Below are positions 53,394 through 64,000 of a stretch of 64,000 nucleotides of DNA, piece by piece. Numbering within the stretch: position 1 is the stretch's first letter; each line of letters starts with the position of its first letter. Source of the DNA: Bremia lactucae (Eukaryota; Oomycota; Peronosporomycetes; Peronosporales; Peronosporaceae); assembly GCF_004359215.1 (NCBI RefSeq), contig NC_090615.1, positions 1,908,542 through 1,972,541 on the forward strand, read 5' to 3'. Under the pieces are notes generated by a model that worked only from the letters and a program-made list of their open reading frames with translations, was not told where the DNA came from and searched no databases. Made by a program: the position numbers and the translations under genes.

Positions 53394-54341
53394 TCAGCCA
53401 CCGCAATTTCGCTGTGGAATTCGATTGACCTGCCAGGAGATTGTCCGCGATTCCCGCGTCGAAAGTGCTCTCCATGAACTATTATCGCGACTTACGATAA
53501 TCCGGCCCGTTGATAGTTGCTCGAACCGATACACTTTTTCGTACTTCAAATATCCAAGAAAACGGCACACACTTGCTAGTGGATCCATTTTAGAGGGCAT
53601 CTCCTTTGAGAAGTGCACATACGCATGACAGCCAAATACCTCAAGAATTGCGATTTCTTCGTTCATTCCTCGTGTGAAGTCTTGAGCGAGCCTTGAGCAC
53701 GAATTGGCAGACGATTATGGAAAAAGGCTGAAGTCATAAGTGCTTCACCCAGTACTCCTTGGTCAAACGATCATGCGCAATTATGCACCGTGCACATCCG
53801 ACAAGGGTCCGGTTCATCCTTTCGGCCACACCGTTGAATTCAAAGGTATGCGGTCGTGTGAACTTCTGGTCAATGCCACGAGCGGCGCAGAAATTGACAA
53901 ACTTAGCTGAATTGTAGTCACCGCCGTTGTCACTGCGAAGCACCTTGACGGAATTGCCGGTCATGTTCGCAAACTTGACAAAATGTTGAAGACCTCGAAC
54001 TTGTTGCACATAAGATATACTGCGCAGTGTCGATACTTGTCATCGATGAAAGTAACAAAATACTTAATTTCGCCGAAAATGGAAGTCCTCATTGGTTCAC
54101 ACATTGCTATGGACGACGTCTAAAAGAGATATTGAGCGATCCTTTGAGGCAGGCTGAAACTTGATACGAGTTTGCTTTCCCAGCGAACAGCTTCCGCAAA
54201 GCTCCCACTGCTTGACTGACCCAATGTCGACACCGGTAGCAAAATTGTTTATAGCGATGGCATCTTGTCTGCCGTTACCAATGTATCCAAGACGGAAAGC
54301 CCAAAGAAATGAATTGAAATAGCCGCATTCTGAGGCTAGCA
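53394..54341 (-). pseudogene. M-B integrase
   Basis: Pre-integrase LWAFRLGYIGNG ... CGSCSLGKQTRIKFQPAS, with both His of the HHCC finger mutated. Core SVKVLRSDNGGDYNSAKFVN (second Asp) and FNGVAERMNRTLVGCARCII, then EVFGCHAYVHFSKEMPSKMD and RFLGYLKYEKVYRFEQLSTG. Four frames cover it. Confidence 0.85.
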
Positions 54342-54786
54342 TGTAACGGGCACCCTTTGCCAGTACTGTTGACAGTACTCGACAACCTATATTGATTACA
54401 ATGAGTGGAGTGGCTCGATTACTTCACGTACACAACGTACAGAGGAATATTACACGTAGCTAAGTAGTCCCAGCTATCAAAGGTTAGTTTTAAGGTTTTT
54501 AGAATAAAAAGCAGTAAAACTGTATTAATATTTAAAGCTTTTGTCATAACGATCTTCTATCGACTGGCTTTAATATGTTATTTACAAACTGTGCAATGCG
54601 CCCCCTTGCGCGACGCCTAATCTGGCATTGTAATATTTCCAAATTTGGTAATATTGGAACTATCAAGTCAAATAATTCATCAAGATAATCATATAAGCTT
54701 ATTTGCTTATTTCCTTTCATAGAACATTATATTTATTATTGCTCGTACAGGAAATTAATACTCATGTAACGGGACACCGCGTTACA
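54342..54786 (-). repeat. Gypsy LTR (second family)
   Basis: 445 bp, plus strand TGTAACGGGCACC ... ACCGCGTTACA. Its orientation is taken from the related 5' LTR at 2168, whose gag is on the minus strand. A G-rich tract (TTACGGGGGTGA on the minus strand) adjoins the right end and fits a polypurine tract, making this a 3' LTR. A palindrome TGTAAC/GTTACA lies at 54765-54786. Confidence 0.75.
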
Positions 54787-54926
54787 TCACCCCCGTAACC
54801 AACAGTTACTATATTGAGTGCCAGGAAATATTTAAATGTCTTTTCCTGTATCCTGTAATTGTGCATTATTAGTTTTAATTAAAATTCCAATTTTATCGCA
54901 TTGTTGATTTTTGTTCAGAAATCAGC

Positions 54927-55479
54927 ATGGCGACGAATAAGTCTGTGCGCGTAGCCCGTGAGGCCGCAAAGCTGGCAGCTGCGCGGATCAGTGCAGCTGC
55001 TGGTAATTTTAAGTTTCAGTAAACGCTAATGCGTCTACTGTGGGGAATACGTCACCTCCTATTCCCATTTGAGGTGACTGAAATATGTCATCTGTTGATT
55101 CCATTGCAGGTGACAACCTGCTGCACCAATTGTAGCTGACTGGTCCGAGTCACCGTCATCGCCCAACTCAGTGGCTACTTTGAAGGCCGTCGGATCACCC
55201 GGGACCGAGTACGAGTCCGTTAAACCTTTGGGCTCTAACGTGACAACCAAAGAGGAGATGACGAGGTTGTTCGACTCGTCGATCCTCTTTGGTGAGGAGC
55301 CATCTGATGATGACTCCATGGGCGACGATCACTCTGGTGACGTTAGTTTGCGTCGCCAGGAACAAAGTGATCGTGCAGGGAAGAATGCTGCTGCTGGTGC
55401 TAGTTTGCATTATAAGGAAAGGAGTGGTTCTAACGATCGCTCCGAGAGCCATGTTAGCGATAACATTAGCATGTGTTAA
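54927..55479 (+). other. Alanine-rich and acidic plus-strand ORFs, unrecognised
   Basis: A short frame from 54927 reads TNKSVRVAREAAKLAAARIS and stops at 55020. A second (55171-55479) is acidic and Ser-rich (GEEPSDDDSMGDDHSG). The first resembles the Ala-rich start of some gypsy gag proteins, but no gag core follows. They lie antisense between the LTR and the RNase H of a minus-strand element. Either a displaced gag N-terminus or an antisense accessory ORF. Confidence 0.35.
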
Positions 55480-55716
55480 CAGGAGAGGGACCGCAATACG
55501 TTGCGCTCGCTCCCGAAAGAAGCCTTGATTGTCCTCTAAGAGTAACCTAGCTCGTTAGTTTGGTATGACCAATGACGATACCAGATTCCGCTTATCGACT
55601 CATCCAGGCTTCATAATTGTTGTGATGATTTTGAAGGTGATCTATCAACACATCAAGAGCCTTATCTTCTTGATAAGCTTTTCAAATGTCGACAAGTAAT
55701 GTTTACGACGGAAGAC

Positions 55717-57355
55717 TTATTGTTGCAACAGTAGCCTTATGCTCACTGTTGATTTGCGCAGACGGCTCAAGATCGGGCGCATCAGCGACGATGTTAAGTC
55801 GTCTGGTTTATATTCCACGACGAAGTTATGCTCCGCAAAGAAAGACAACAACCATCTTTCCATTCTCTGCGAGAGGTGTGGACTGTTTTCGGCCGTGCGT
55901 AAAGACGCATGGTCCTTATAAACTATGAACGGTCTATTTCCCAACCGATAAACCCGTAACTTAGCCAGTGCATATTTTATGGCAAGAAGTTCCTTGTCAT
56001 GCACTGCATAGTTGCATCTAGCTGGTTGAAGCTGACGCGATTGATAACAAACGACGCGCTCTGCGCCATCTGTGTCATACTGCATTAGCGCACAGCTGAT
56101 TGCAAAATCGCTGGCGTCACCGACCATTTGAAATGGTCGGTATTGGTCAGCAATCGTTAGGATTGGCGATTGTTTCAAGCTTTGCTTGATACCCTCAAAC
56201 GAACGTTGACAGTCAGATTTCCATGAACACTTTACATTTTTCTTCAATAAAGAAGAAACACGTACTGTCATTTCGGCGTAATTGCGTGAGTACTTGGGTA
56301 GGTACGCCGCTAAGCCGAGAAACTTTCGAATTCCCTTTACATCGACTGGCACAGACCGATAGTTGATCGCCTTGATCTTTTTCGGATCCGGGCGCACACT
56401 GTGTTTACCCACGATGCACCCAAGAAGCGGTATTTCGCTTACAGCGAATATACACTTCTTGCGATTGCATACAACTTGTGCTTACGCATAAGTGTAAGAA
56501 TCTTCGGACGTGGGTACGATGTTCTTCAACGTCCGACTTTCCGTTTATGGCTCTGCTGTGAACAAATGCATTATCAAAATCGCTTGGTGCAAAATCCCAC
56601 ACCAATCTCAACCGATTGGTTACACATCTGTTAAATGTCGCAGGGGCATTACTAATTCCCCGTAAATTGACAAGCCCCTCCCATACCATAGCGCTTGAGG
56701 TGCTTACTGCTGTGAACGGGATATCTTGTTCACGCATGAGGATCTGATAGAATCCATCCATCAGATCCATTGACAAAAAGATAGTACTCTTAGACATACC
56801 ATCAATGATTACGTCTTTTCGTGATATCGGTGTTGAGCCGGTACCGTTGCAGCGTTCAAATTTATTAAATGCATGCACAATCCGCCATCCCCGTGTTGCT
56901 TTACGCACACATGAGATCGGAGAGCTACGTTGGGAAGTTGACTTCCTCACATGGCCCGCTGCTAAGCGATCGGCAAAGAATTTGTCGATCGCCAATACTT
57001 GTTGACGAGGCAATGGGCAGCGAGATCCTCTACGATCGACTCTCCAGTCGATCTAGGACTTTCGCATTGTCTTTTATCGAAGAATGTTTGAAACATTCTT
57101 TAATGTTGTTTTTTAAGCAAGCATCCTTGTTCGTACCCTCACCTTTTTCGAGTGGTCGAACTCCGACGCTGCCTGTGCTTGTGCACCGCCTTCGGTAACT
57201 ATGTCCACGTGACATAGGTGGACCTTCGACGCTGCCGATGCTTGTGCACAGCCTTCGGCATCTAACGATTGAGACGACGCCATAGAAGCTCGCCGTATCA
57301 GTGATAATTCGGCGAACGTGAAATTTGGAATGTCCAACTTAGCCGGACGTGTCAA
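55717..57355 (-). pseudogene. Gypsy reverse transcriptase and RNase H, minus strand
   Basis: RT (57013-56405): QVLAIDKFFADRLAAGHVRK, IVHAFNKFERCNGTGSTPIS, FLSMDLMDGFYQILMREQDI and FTAVSTSSAMVWEGLVNLRG. The catalytic YFDD is mutated to DFDN (SDFDNAFVHSRA). RNase H (56412-55717): DPKKIKAINYRSVPVDVKGI, VVGDASDFAI-like (MVGDASDFAISCALMQYD), YQSRQLQPARCNYAVHDKEL and DHASLRTAENSPHL. A PR-RT linker extends to about 57355. Only one shift separates the two long frames. Confidence 0.9.
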
Positions 57356-57379
57356 ATCTTAGGCCTTGGGGATCAAGCT

Positions 57380-58110
57380 TCACGACCCATTAGTTTTTGG
57401 GTCGTATGAGTTTTTTAAGACCCGGCTAAGGCAAACATTGAGCCGTTACAAGCCGACTTCAGGACTCGAGCAGAGCTCCTGGATTTGAGGCAGGGCAAGC
57501 GTGACCTTTACGCTTATGTCCAACATACACGATACGTAGTCAGTTTTATCGTGAGTCATCCGATTGATTAACATACACTGTGTTCATTAAGGGTCTCGCA
57601 GACGGTCCTGTCAAGACCCACCTGTTCCGGATCGAATTAGAGCGATATACGAAGCGATCTATCTAGCGGAACAAGTTGACTTCAGCTTTTAAAAGGCTTT
57701 CGTCCACTCGGGTGCTTATCGTCCACCGAGACGACAAGAAAACGGAGGTCCAGAACCATGGAACTCTCGTATATATAGAGCGAGAACCCTCGCTCTTCAA
57801 GTTACAAACGTTACCAAAATACAATCGTGTCAAAAGACGGACCACTTCGTGCCCCACGGCCAGTGCCTAGAAACACTGTGCGAAATGAGCGACCTTCCAC
57901 TAGGAACAGCGGAGGACGCGGATCCGAAGCTGTTGCGAAATTGCAACAGCAAACCGGATCGTCAAATGCGGTCGGGGTCAGTAGGTGCGGAGAGCCCTAC
58001 TGATCCAGCAACGTCAAAAGAATTTGTAGGCTTTTTTGACGAAAGTTGCTCCTCGCACACAAACGTAGTGTATAACTGCCCCAGAGGATGAGGTTAACCT
58101 CATCAGACTG
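57380..58110 (+). pseudogene. Gypsy gag C-terminus and protease start, plus strand
   Basis: YEFFKTRLRQTLSRYKPTS and a LRQGKRDLYAYVQHTRYVVS-like gag core, then TMELSYI and SENPRSSSYKRYQN in shifting frames, the usual C-terminal gag. It passes the stem-loop at 57979-58002, where the -1 frame reads VGAESPTDPATSKEF. Protease is cut off near 58110. Opposite in strand to the adjacent RT, so an inverted joint lies at about 57360. Confidence 0.7.
57960..58002 (+). promoter_or_regulatory. Remnant gag-PR frameshift signal
   Basis: Arms CAGTAGG (57979-57985) and CCTACTG (57996-58002), 10-nt loop, amber codon in the 5' arm. The slip site is eroded to TCAAATGC at the same distance upstream. Confidence 0.55.
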
Positions 58111-58135
58111 TGGAGAAAACTAATGTCTTACTGCA

Positions 58136-58290
58136 TCAACATTACCAAATTTGGTAATATTGGAACTATTAAGTCGAATAATAAATAAGATAATTATTTG
58201 TATTTCTTTGTTTATTTCTTTCATAAATCATAGCATTTATTATTACTCTTTTAGGAAAAAAATACTTTTGTAACGGGACATTCCGTTACA
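58136..58290 (-). repeat. Partial gypsy LTR (second family)
   Basis: Matches 54640-54786 (TTTGGTAATATTGGAACTAT) and ends TGTAACGGGACATTCCGTTACA-like at 58269-58290 (arms TGTAACGG and CCGTTACA). Confidence 0.75.
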
Positions 58291-60350
58291 CCCGGCACAC
58301 GTTTAGTCCATCTGATTCGAATGGTATTTTGCGCCTTCATCATGTCGATGTTGGTCATCTTGCGTAGCACAGCTGTCGATGCATGACCCGTCCGTGCATG
58401 CAGGTTCTCACTGTGCGTTTATGCTGCCATGTTTGCAGAAAATCGCGGTGTGCGTAGCCAGTATAATCCATCGACAAGATCGGGTTGCCACTATTCGTTT
58501 TGAGCCTTTGTGTGCGATATGCATACTCGCACCATCAAACACAACTTAGAACTCGCCACTTTCGTTGGTATGTGGTACCGACAGCACGATCTTCTTCATC
58601 TTCGGCACATATTACGCGTCATTGACCTCAATCTCATGCTCGCTACCGTCGGACAAAGTGACTCGCTGGACTATAGTTCCAACATTCTTGATTTCGGCCT
58701 TGTTGCCATTGGTCGATAGTAGATATTCTTCGTGCTGATTCAGTGTGGCAAATTTTTCTTATTGCTGCAGATGTGGTGCGTAGTTCCACTGTCAACCGCC
58801 CACAAACCTGCCGTACTCTTGTTCGTTGAAGTCCATGTTCCACCGAAAAAGCAAACGCTATACGATCATAGTCGTCTTCGTTTTCCGCTGTTCCGCCATT
58901 GTACATTGTTTGCCTCGCAATAGTGCCGCGTCGAGCACATTAATTTTCTTTTTTCTGTTTGGTCTAGCACCTCTCTACCGTGTGCCCCAATTTTCTACAG
59001 TAAGAGCACTGGCGAGGTTCACGCTCAGCGCTGAAAGACTTCGCCGGTTTTCAAATTTCACCGTCGCCATTTTCTCGCCTGTCTCTTGCTATGCTCATTC
59101 GTTAGCACTCTCATTGCATCTTGCGACCGCTGTTGCAGCATTGAAACACTCCACGTTGTTGCATTAAACTTAGCTCTGCGCGTATCGCCTTTGCCAATGT
59201 ACTTGATCAGGCCCACTTACTGCGTCTTGAGAAGTCATCGGTTCAGACAAATCTCTAGCTTCGGCCGCATGGGCACTTGCACGCCAAAATGCCGGAGGTG
59301 TTGAATCACCTCTTTCGTTCGTATCCTTTTCTTCTTCATCCTCCAGATTGCGTTGCATCCTCTCAACAGAACGGCGCTTTGCGCGACGCTCTTCAATACT
59401 TTCAGGAGCACTTGCTCCTTCCAGGCCAGCTCCAGGATGCTCAAAGTGATGGCTCTCCTTTGCTTTTTGTTGAGGTCGTGTGAATCTTACGTTTGCCTGT
59501 CTTCTTGAAATCTGTCGTACAGCCTCACTTGAAGTTGCTTATGCTAAGTGAGTTAAAGTTAATAATATCATCATCGTCACGGTCTTCGTTGAGAAAAATG
59601 CCAAACTGAGATTCGTCTTACCTGACGTCACGACGGATCACCACTTGCCCAGCTTCGATGTCATAAATGTGATATGCCTTCGATGCTTCTTCACAGCCCA
59701 CAAATATACCCGCGCGAGCCTTGACCTTCCACTTCAGACGCTTCTCTTTAGAACGTACACTTGACAGCCGAATTAGCGCATGTGCGTGATACTAAACTTT
59801 GAGTTGTTGACTATCTCAAAGAGAATTTTGCTCTCAACCTTGGGTGACGAAAGACGGTCCTTGATATATATTGACGCCATGGCAGCTTCACCCCAAAAGC
59901 TATTTTCCAGTCTTGCGTGATGCAACATGCTTCAACCAATAATTACAATCGTCTGTATAGCTCGCTCTGCCGTACCGTTTGTCTGATGCGTAAGGGACCG
60001 TCGTTTGCTGCTAAATGCCATGCTCTTCGTAGATGTCCTTTAAAGAGTTGGTGGCAAAATCACTTGCTCCGTCGTGTCGGACATACTTGATCAGCTTGCC
60101 AAGTTGCGTCTTCACTTGGATGATCTAGCTGATGATGCAGCTCTCGCTTTCTTACTTGGGTCGCAGACAGAGACCCTTCATGCAATCACAAGCTGCGTCG
60201 ACCATAAGGAGCAAGTATATATCTGCTACCTCCCAGCGAATCTTCTTTCATTGTGTTGCTGATAAGCACCTCGAGCGGCTAATTTTCGCACAAGTTGCTG
60301 TTGTTAAGGATGCGCCTCGACATGCGCAAGATTAACCAGTAAGCACCGGT
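58291..60350 (-). pseudogene. Copia fragments, minus strand, domains out of order
   Basis: Reading the minus strand from 60350: integrase core (KYVRHDGAS, FATNSLKDIY) and post-core (RSKEKRLKWKVKARAGIFVG CEEASKAYHIYDIEAGQ) to 59600; then linker and RT start (DAVSGPDQVHWQRRYAQS, 59170-59358). Then, unexpectedly, a gag knuckle (CSYCRKLGHTVERC, about 58965-59006) and protease WAVDSGTTHHIC (near 58770-58800). Gag and protease should precede integrase, so at least two copies are fused. Confidence 0.7.
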
Positions 60351-60356
60351 TGATCA

Positions 60357-60932
60357 TCGACATAGCACGACAGAGATTCTGTCAATTGGTGCGCATGATG
60401 CATGGTCACGACTGGAAGGACATTTCGAGAAGGGGATCCTCGCAAACAAGCTTTCTCTTTGTCGACGTTTCTTTACAACAATGATGAAATAAGGAGATGA
60501 TGACCTGGAACACATCAACAACCCCAAGACGCTAGCGGGCTAGTGAAGAAGACTGGTGCGTGCCACAGTTGCGGCAAGCAAGGACACTGGATCGCGGATT
60601 ACCCTTCGCGAGTCCAGAATGACGCGGAGTGATATCGGTCGCACCGTGCAAATGTCGCACAGTTTGAAGATTTTAGCGACAATCTCCTCATGTTGGCAGT
60701 AGCAGCGGCTCTGTTAAGCCGACTGATGTATGGCTAGTCAACTCGAGGTTGACGCAGCACATGACAAATTCGAAAAAGTTCATGCGAATCACAAGGTCTT
60801 CTCACTAATCGACGTTCATCTTGCCGACGAACGTTTAGTCCAAGTTATCGGTAGCGGTGACATCGTTATGTAAACGAAGACTTTGCAGGGGGTGAAGTGG
60901 GGGGTACTAACGAACGTTTGGCACATTCCGAA
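60357..60932 (+). pseudogene. Copia gag and protease, cut by a gypsy LTR
   Basis: AHDAWSRLEGHFEKGILANK and LSLCRRFFTTMM, then a knuckle CHSCGKQGHWIADY whose last Cys is Tyr. The protease reads VWLVNSRLTQHMTNSKKFM: the catalytic DSG is NSR. It continues VHLADERLVQVIGSGDIVM, a stop, and VWHIPNV, where the gypsy LTR begins at 60933. Confidence 0.8.
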
Positions 60933-61450
60933 TGTAGGCGGGTGCTACGACAGCAGCCACGCTCTACTCTAACACACACATTCAGGCACAGCAAGGAAGC
61001 GGTTTGACCGTCTTCCCTTACGAGCAGTGATGTAGCTGGTGGGCGCCTAAGCGACCGCACCCAACAAAATAAGTAATTAGTACAAGTGTCGTCACGGAAG
61101 CGGTACTCCTGCTTCACGTGCGCACTTGTCAACATGGAAGTAGTTTTAAGACTGATTTATATTTCATCGAATTAAATTTAATTGCTTTTGACTAATCAAT
61201 CGATGCCATCTCTGTAGATGTGCACCCCTCCGTGGCGAGCGAATTATTCTGAATACCTCGGATTACGGATGACGCTAGCCGTCATCCCTTCCAACGTGAA
61301 TGCGCCTATGTGCACCACATACACAAGGGTGGGTCACTTTGTGCACCACACCCAAGCAGCAGGTCTAATTACTTAACATGAAGTACCGTTAAGTACGCAA
61401 ATTAACCTTAATGGATTTGTGTAACATTAGGGCAACTTTAGCCTGTTACA
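60933..61450 (-). repeat. Gypsy LTR (third type)
   Basis: Plus strand begins TGTAGGCGGGTGC and ends AGCCTGTTACA. The right flank CCCCCCTCTTT is a purine tract on the minus strand, so it is probably a 3' LTR of a minus-strand element. A TGTAAC ... GTTACA palindrome spans 61420-61450. The left boundary is inferred from the break in copia protease. Confidence 0.55.
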
Positions 61451-61564
61451 CCCCCCTCTTTAAGAACGCATTTTACATTTTGCAAAACCTTCAACGGGAG
61501 GAAGAGGGATAGCGAGCTGCTTTGCGCGCCGCTTTTTAGTCCTCCCAAACACTCTCAGCGACCA

Positions 61565-62189
61565 ATGTGTGTACGTCCTTGTCATCTTACGGCGCCTGAT
61601 TTCACTAAAAGGGGTAAAGCTGGTAGGTCGTCTGCAAAGACACCCACACAACCCGCACGAAGCGCATGCGCAGCGATTAAACGCAGCCGTCGCCTATGTC
61701 TCAGCTGCAACGCCGACAGTAACTGCAGCTGTCTCGCTGACTGGACTTAAAGATCTATCCTACTTTCACAGTGAGGATGTGGATCCGTCGCTCCTTGTTG
61801 ACTACAGCGAGTCGACACCGCTGCCATCACATCGTGATAGTGATGAGCACAGCGAGCTGAGGAGGAAAGATGTTGGCGCTTTCTTGTCCATCCAAACATC
61901 ACCCATTGCTCCTAATATGGAGACGCCCAACGTTGCGAAGACCAACTTGCCTAACGTCAACAAAGCAACTGTCTCGTCGTCTGCGCTAGCTAGCGCAGCG
62001 ACCATTCGTGAGAGCGCTACCCATAAAGGTGTGCATGCTTCTCAGTTGGGTAGAACTACAACACCTGACGTTCAGACCATCATACACAATGGGTCTGACG
62101 TAGAAGAGCATAAGTTAAAGCTCCACCGACGGCACGTGAACGTGTCCAGTCGTTGTCACATTTTAGCCGTATCGAATGCGGCTATGTGA
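61565..62189 (+). other. Serine/threonine-rich plus-strand ORF, unrecognised
   Basis: The 206-codon frame 61569-62189 has SYFHSEDVDPSLLVDYSEST, SELRRKDVGAF and KATVSSSALASAATIRE. No conserved domain is recognised. An alternative frame from 61565 is basic (TKRGKAGRSSAKTPTQPARS). It could be a degraded gypsy gag N-terminus or an antisense accessory ORF of the minus-strand element whose 3' LTR precedes it. Confidence 0.35.
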
Positions 62190-62528
62190 CTGGTGGCATA
62201 CCACCGATGCCAACTCCATCCGAATGGTCGTTCGGATGGAACGATTGCGTCGTTTCTAGAGCGGGCTAATCTAGATGCAGATAATTATTAAGGCATCTAT
62301 AGTGTCTGGAAGGCTTAGGGGAAATCTCTTGATCGTATTTTCCCGATCGCGGTTGTGTTGCATTCAAATGAATCAACGGATCAATACAAAGCAGCATTCC
62401 TGCGCCGCTGTTAGCCACATTCCGATGTGGCGAAACAACGGCCGCAGCGAATAACTTCGCTCGCTTGAATGTGAAAGAAATCATCGGCGGTACTATACCC
62501 CCTGTTTCTTCTCATCACGCCGCTCCTG

Positions 62529-62743
62529 CTAGTCCATATGGAACTTGCCGAGCGAAAACTGGTGCCCCACCTCATAGGTAGACACCAGGCCCGGTACGTC
62601 AACGCGGAGCGCATCGACCGGTTCCCAAGAGTCAAAACTCTTTGGGTATCCTCTCCACTGGACGAGGATTGATACTTCTGCTGCACGAAGCGGTGGTCAA
62701 CCAACCTTCCAACAAGGAAGCGTTGGTTCTCAACAGCATCCAT
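62529..62743 (-). pseudogene. Chromodomain from a gypsy integrase tail
   Basis: The minus strand reads DAVENQRFLVGRLVDHRFVQ then, after a one-base shift, ILVQWRGYPKSFDSWEPVDA LRVDVPGLV and stops at TAG (62529-62531). The aromatic residues and WEP motif of a retrotransposon chromodomain are present. Such domains guide integrase to modified histones. It is inverted relative to the gypsy protease next to it. Confidence 0.85.
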
Positions 62744-62830
62744 CAGTGCAAGTGGCGCCCGATCGGAGCGGCGATGTTGCCCACCTTCTCGCGGCAGTCT
62801 ATCCTGCTTCCGTTCAGTCGCAGGCACTGA

Positions 62831-64000
62831 GCGTAGGGGCGGGATGCCCTACTGACGCGGGCTTTGAAGCTATCCCTAAGTTCAGAGTTATCGAACAAAT
62901 GAATAGGATAGTCCCTGAGGTCTCGATATTCGGACCTCAACCCTGCTGGTCTATAGCGCTCGAGTACGAAGCTATGACGATGTGATGACCTTCTTTTGGG
63001 TTCGGGTGCATCACAGAATTTTGTGAAACTCGCGGCTCTAAAGCAGAGACCGGCGATGGTTGAGTCGCTTTGCAAGAATGGCAAGTGAGAAGAGGCAACC
63101 GCTCGTTTAGCGAACGGCACGCTCGTAAAGTCTGAGAGAGTTCAAGGTGAACTCGCCTTCAATATTACTGAATTCTTCTGTTGAGAGAAAAACCTAGTGC
63201 TAGGTATAAAGAGTCCGTATGACCTCATCCTTGGCATGCCATGGTTGGCAAGATACCAACAATGGATAGACTGACGTACGTACAGTTGCTCTCTAAGCGA
63301 ACGCCAAAAAGGATGTGTTCCTGCAAGAGGCGTATGCAGTTGATGTCGTGTCAGACACAGTCGAGGGTGCGTTGACGGGTTGACAAGCGTCACCAAGTCC
63401 TACCCAGCTCGTAGAGACTGGGGTAGTGAAAAGGACGATGACAAGTAGTCATGCGTCCAATAGTCCTGCACAGAGCCGAGAGCCTGTGGCAGTAGACAGC
63501 GAGCTGACAAAACGTCAGGCGTCACAAGAACCGGCACAGAGCCTAGAGCCTTGTGCGGTTGAAAACGGTGCGTTAGCCGAGAGAGCAATGGCACCCGCTT
63601 CCCGGTCAAAGGTCGTGATGACTCGAAAAACGAGTACCTGGCAAAAAAAGACGATCAAAGGCACGGTCAAAACGAGTGACCTTTGGATCGGCCCTGACGA
63701 AGGAGGACAAGCCTTCGAACAAGGTATTCGAGGCCGCCGAAGGCGAAATAGCGGAAGCATCCTCTGTTGAGGTGCTCCAGCACGTCTTGAAGTCTTCGAG
63801 GAGATAGTAAAAATCCCGGGGATAGCGTGGGATCTATTCCTGTCCGAACTTAAGGAAGGAAAGATCCACGAAGTAGTCGCACCAGTTGCAGAAAATAACT
63901 TGGTAAACTAGAGCTCGTCTTCCACAATGGACGAGAGCGTCCTAGAAACGAACAAAAAGAAACGATTCGCTGCTCAAGGCTGGGATGCCTTGAAAGACAG
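62831..64000 (+). pseudogene. Gypsy gag-PR junction, protease and PR-RT linker, runs off window
   Basis: The gag-PR stem (GTAGGG 62833-62838, CCCTAC 62847-62852) starts it, with -1 frame SVGAGCPTDAGFEAIPKF. The protease reads LLLGSGASQNFVKLAAL (catalytic Asp replaced by Gly at 62999) and ends SPYDLILGMPWLARYQQWID. A linker with repeated AQSREPV/AQSLEPC follows, then FLSELKEGKIHEVVAPVAEN, SSSSTMDESVLETNKKKRFA and AQGWDALKD, the segment just upstream of RT in this family. Confidence 0.85.

Larger units (their letters stand above)
51340..54341 (-). mobile_element. Copia element M-B, cut by a gypsy LTR
   Basis: M-family LTR (51340-51535), RNase H, RT, and integrase in minus order up to 54341. 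There the pre-integrase segment ends in mid-codon context at the start of a gypsy LTR (54342). Protease and gag are not found beyond the LTR. RT carries HVNDLI instead of YVDDLI. Confidence 0.8.

Noticed and set aside
61569..62189. RXLR- or Crinkler-type effector gene
   Set aside because: No signal peptide, no RXLR or LxLFLAK motif, and it lies inside a gypsy element.

Overview
The window looks like retrotransposon-dense nuclear DNA from an oomycete, most likely a Phytophthora or downy-mildew relative. This is inferred from the kinds of Ty3/gypsy and Ty1/copia proteins, the chromodomain integrase tail and the large nested element content. It is not proven by a marker gene. Almost all coding sequence is gag, protease (PR), integrase (IN), reverse transcriptase (RT) or RNase H (RH) from decayed LTR retrotransposons, broken by frameshifts, stops and rearrangements. 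The only cellular gene that looks intact is a secreted histidine-phosphatase (phosphoglycerate-mutase-like) protein on the minus strand at 14193-15041.

Layout. 1-2330: a plus-strand gypsy RH tail meets a minus-strand gypsy PR, gag and LTR. 2446-6653: a plus copia element with terminal repeats that each hold a tRNA-like segment. 6944-11104: a plus gypsy element (gag to IN). 11389-13910: a minus gypsy PR, gag and LTR followed by an inverted LTR piece. 13911-15891: the low-repeat island with the phosphatase gene. 15892-18590: a 5'-deleted plus copia element with a clear 5-bp target duplication. 19057-21460: a foldback pair of gypsy halves with an LTR at each end. 21854-54341: a nest of copia elements in both orientations, one hit by a tRNA-derived SINE. 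54342-58290: rearranged gypsy pieces. 58291-60932: copia fragments. 60933-64000: a gypsy LTR, a serine-rich ORF, an inverted chromodomain, and a plus gypsy PR and PR-RT linker that run off the edge.

The elements explain one another. Gypsy gag ends at an amber codon inside a 24-nt stem-loop. The protease is read in the -1 frame and an A-AAA-AAT heptamer lies 9 nt upstream of the stem, so a -1 ribosomal frameshift probably makes Gag-Pro. Primer-binding sites suggest that gypsy elements use the 3' end, and copia elements the anticodon loop, of initiator tRNA-Met. Two copia LTR families carry heat-shock-element-like GAA/TTC arrays, and one of them also has paired TGACGTCA palindromes 14 bp apart. 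No CRISPR array, rRNA gene or confident functional tRNA gene was seen. Identities and alignments were made by eye, so boundaries given for decayed copies are approximate.
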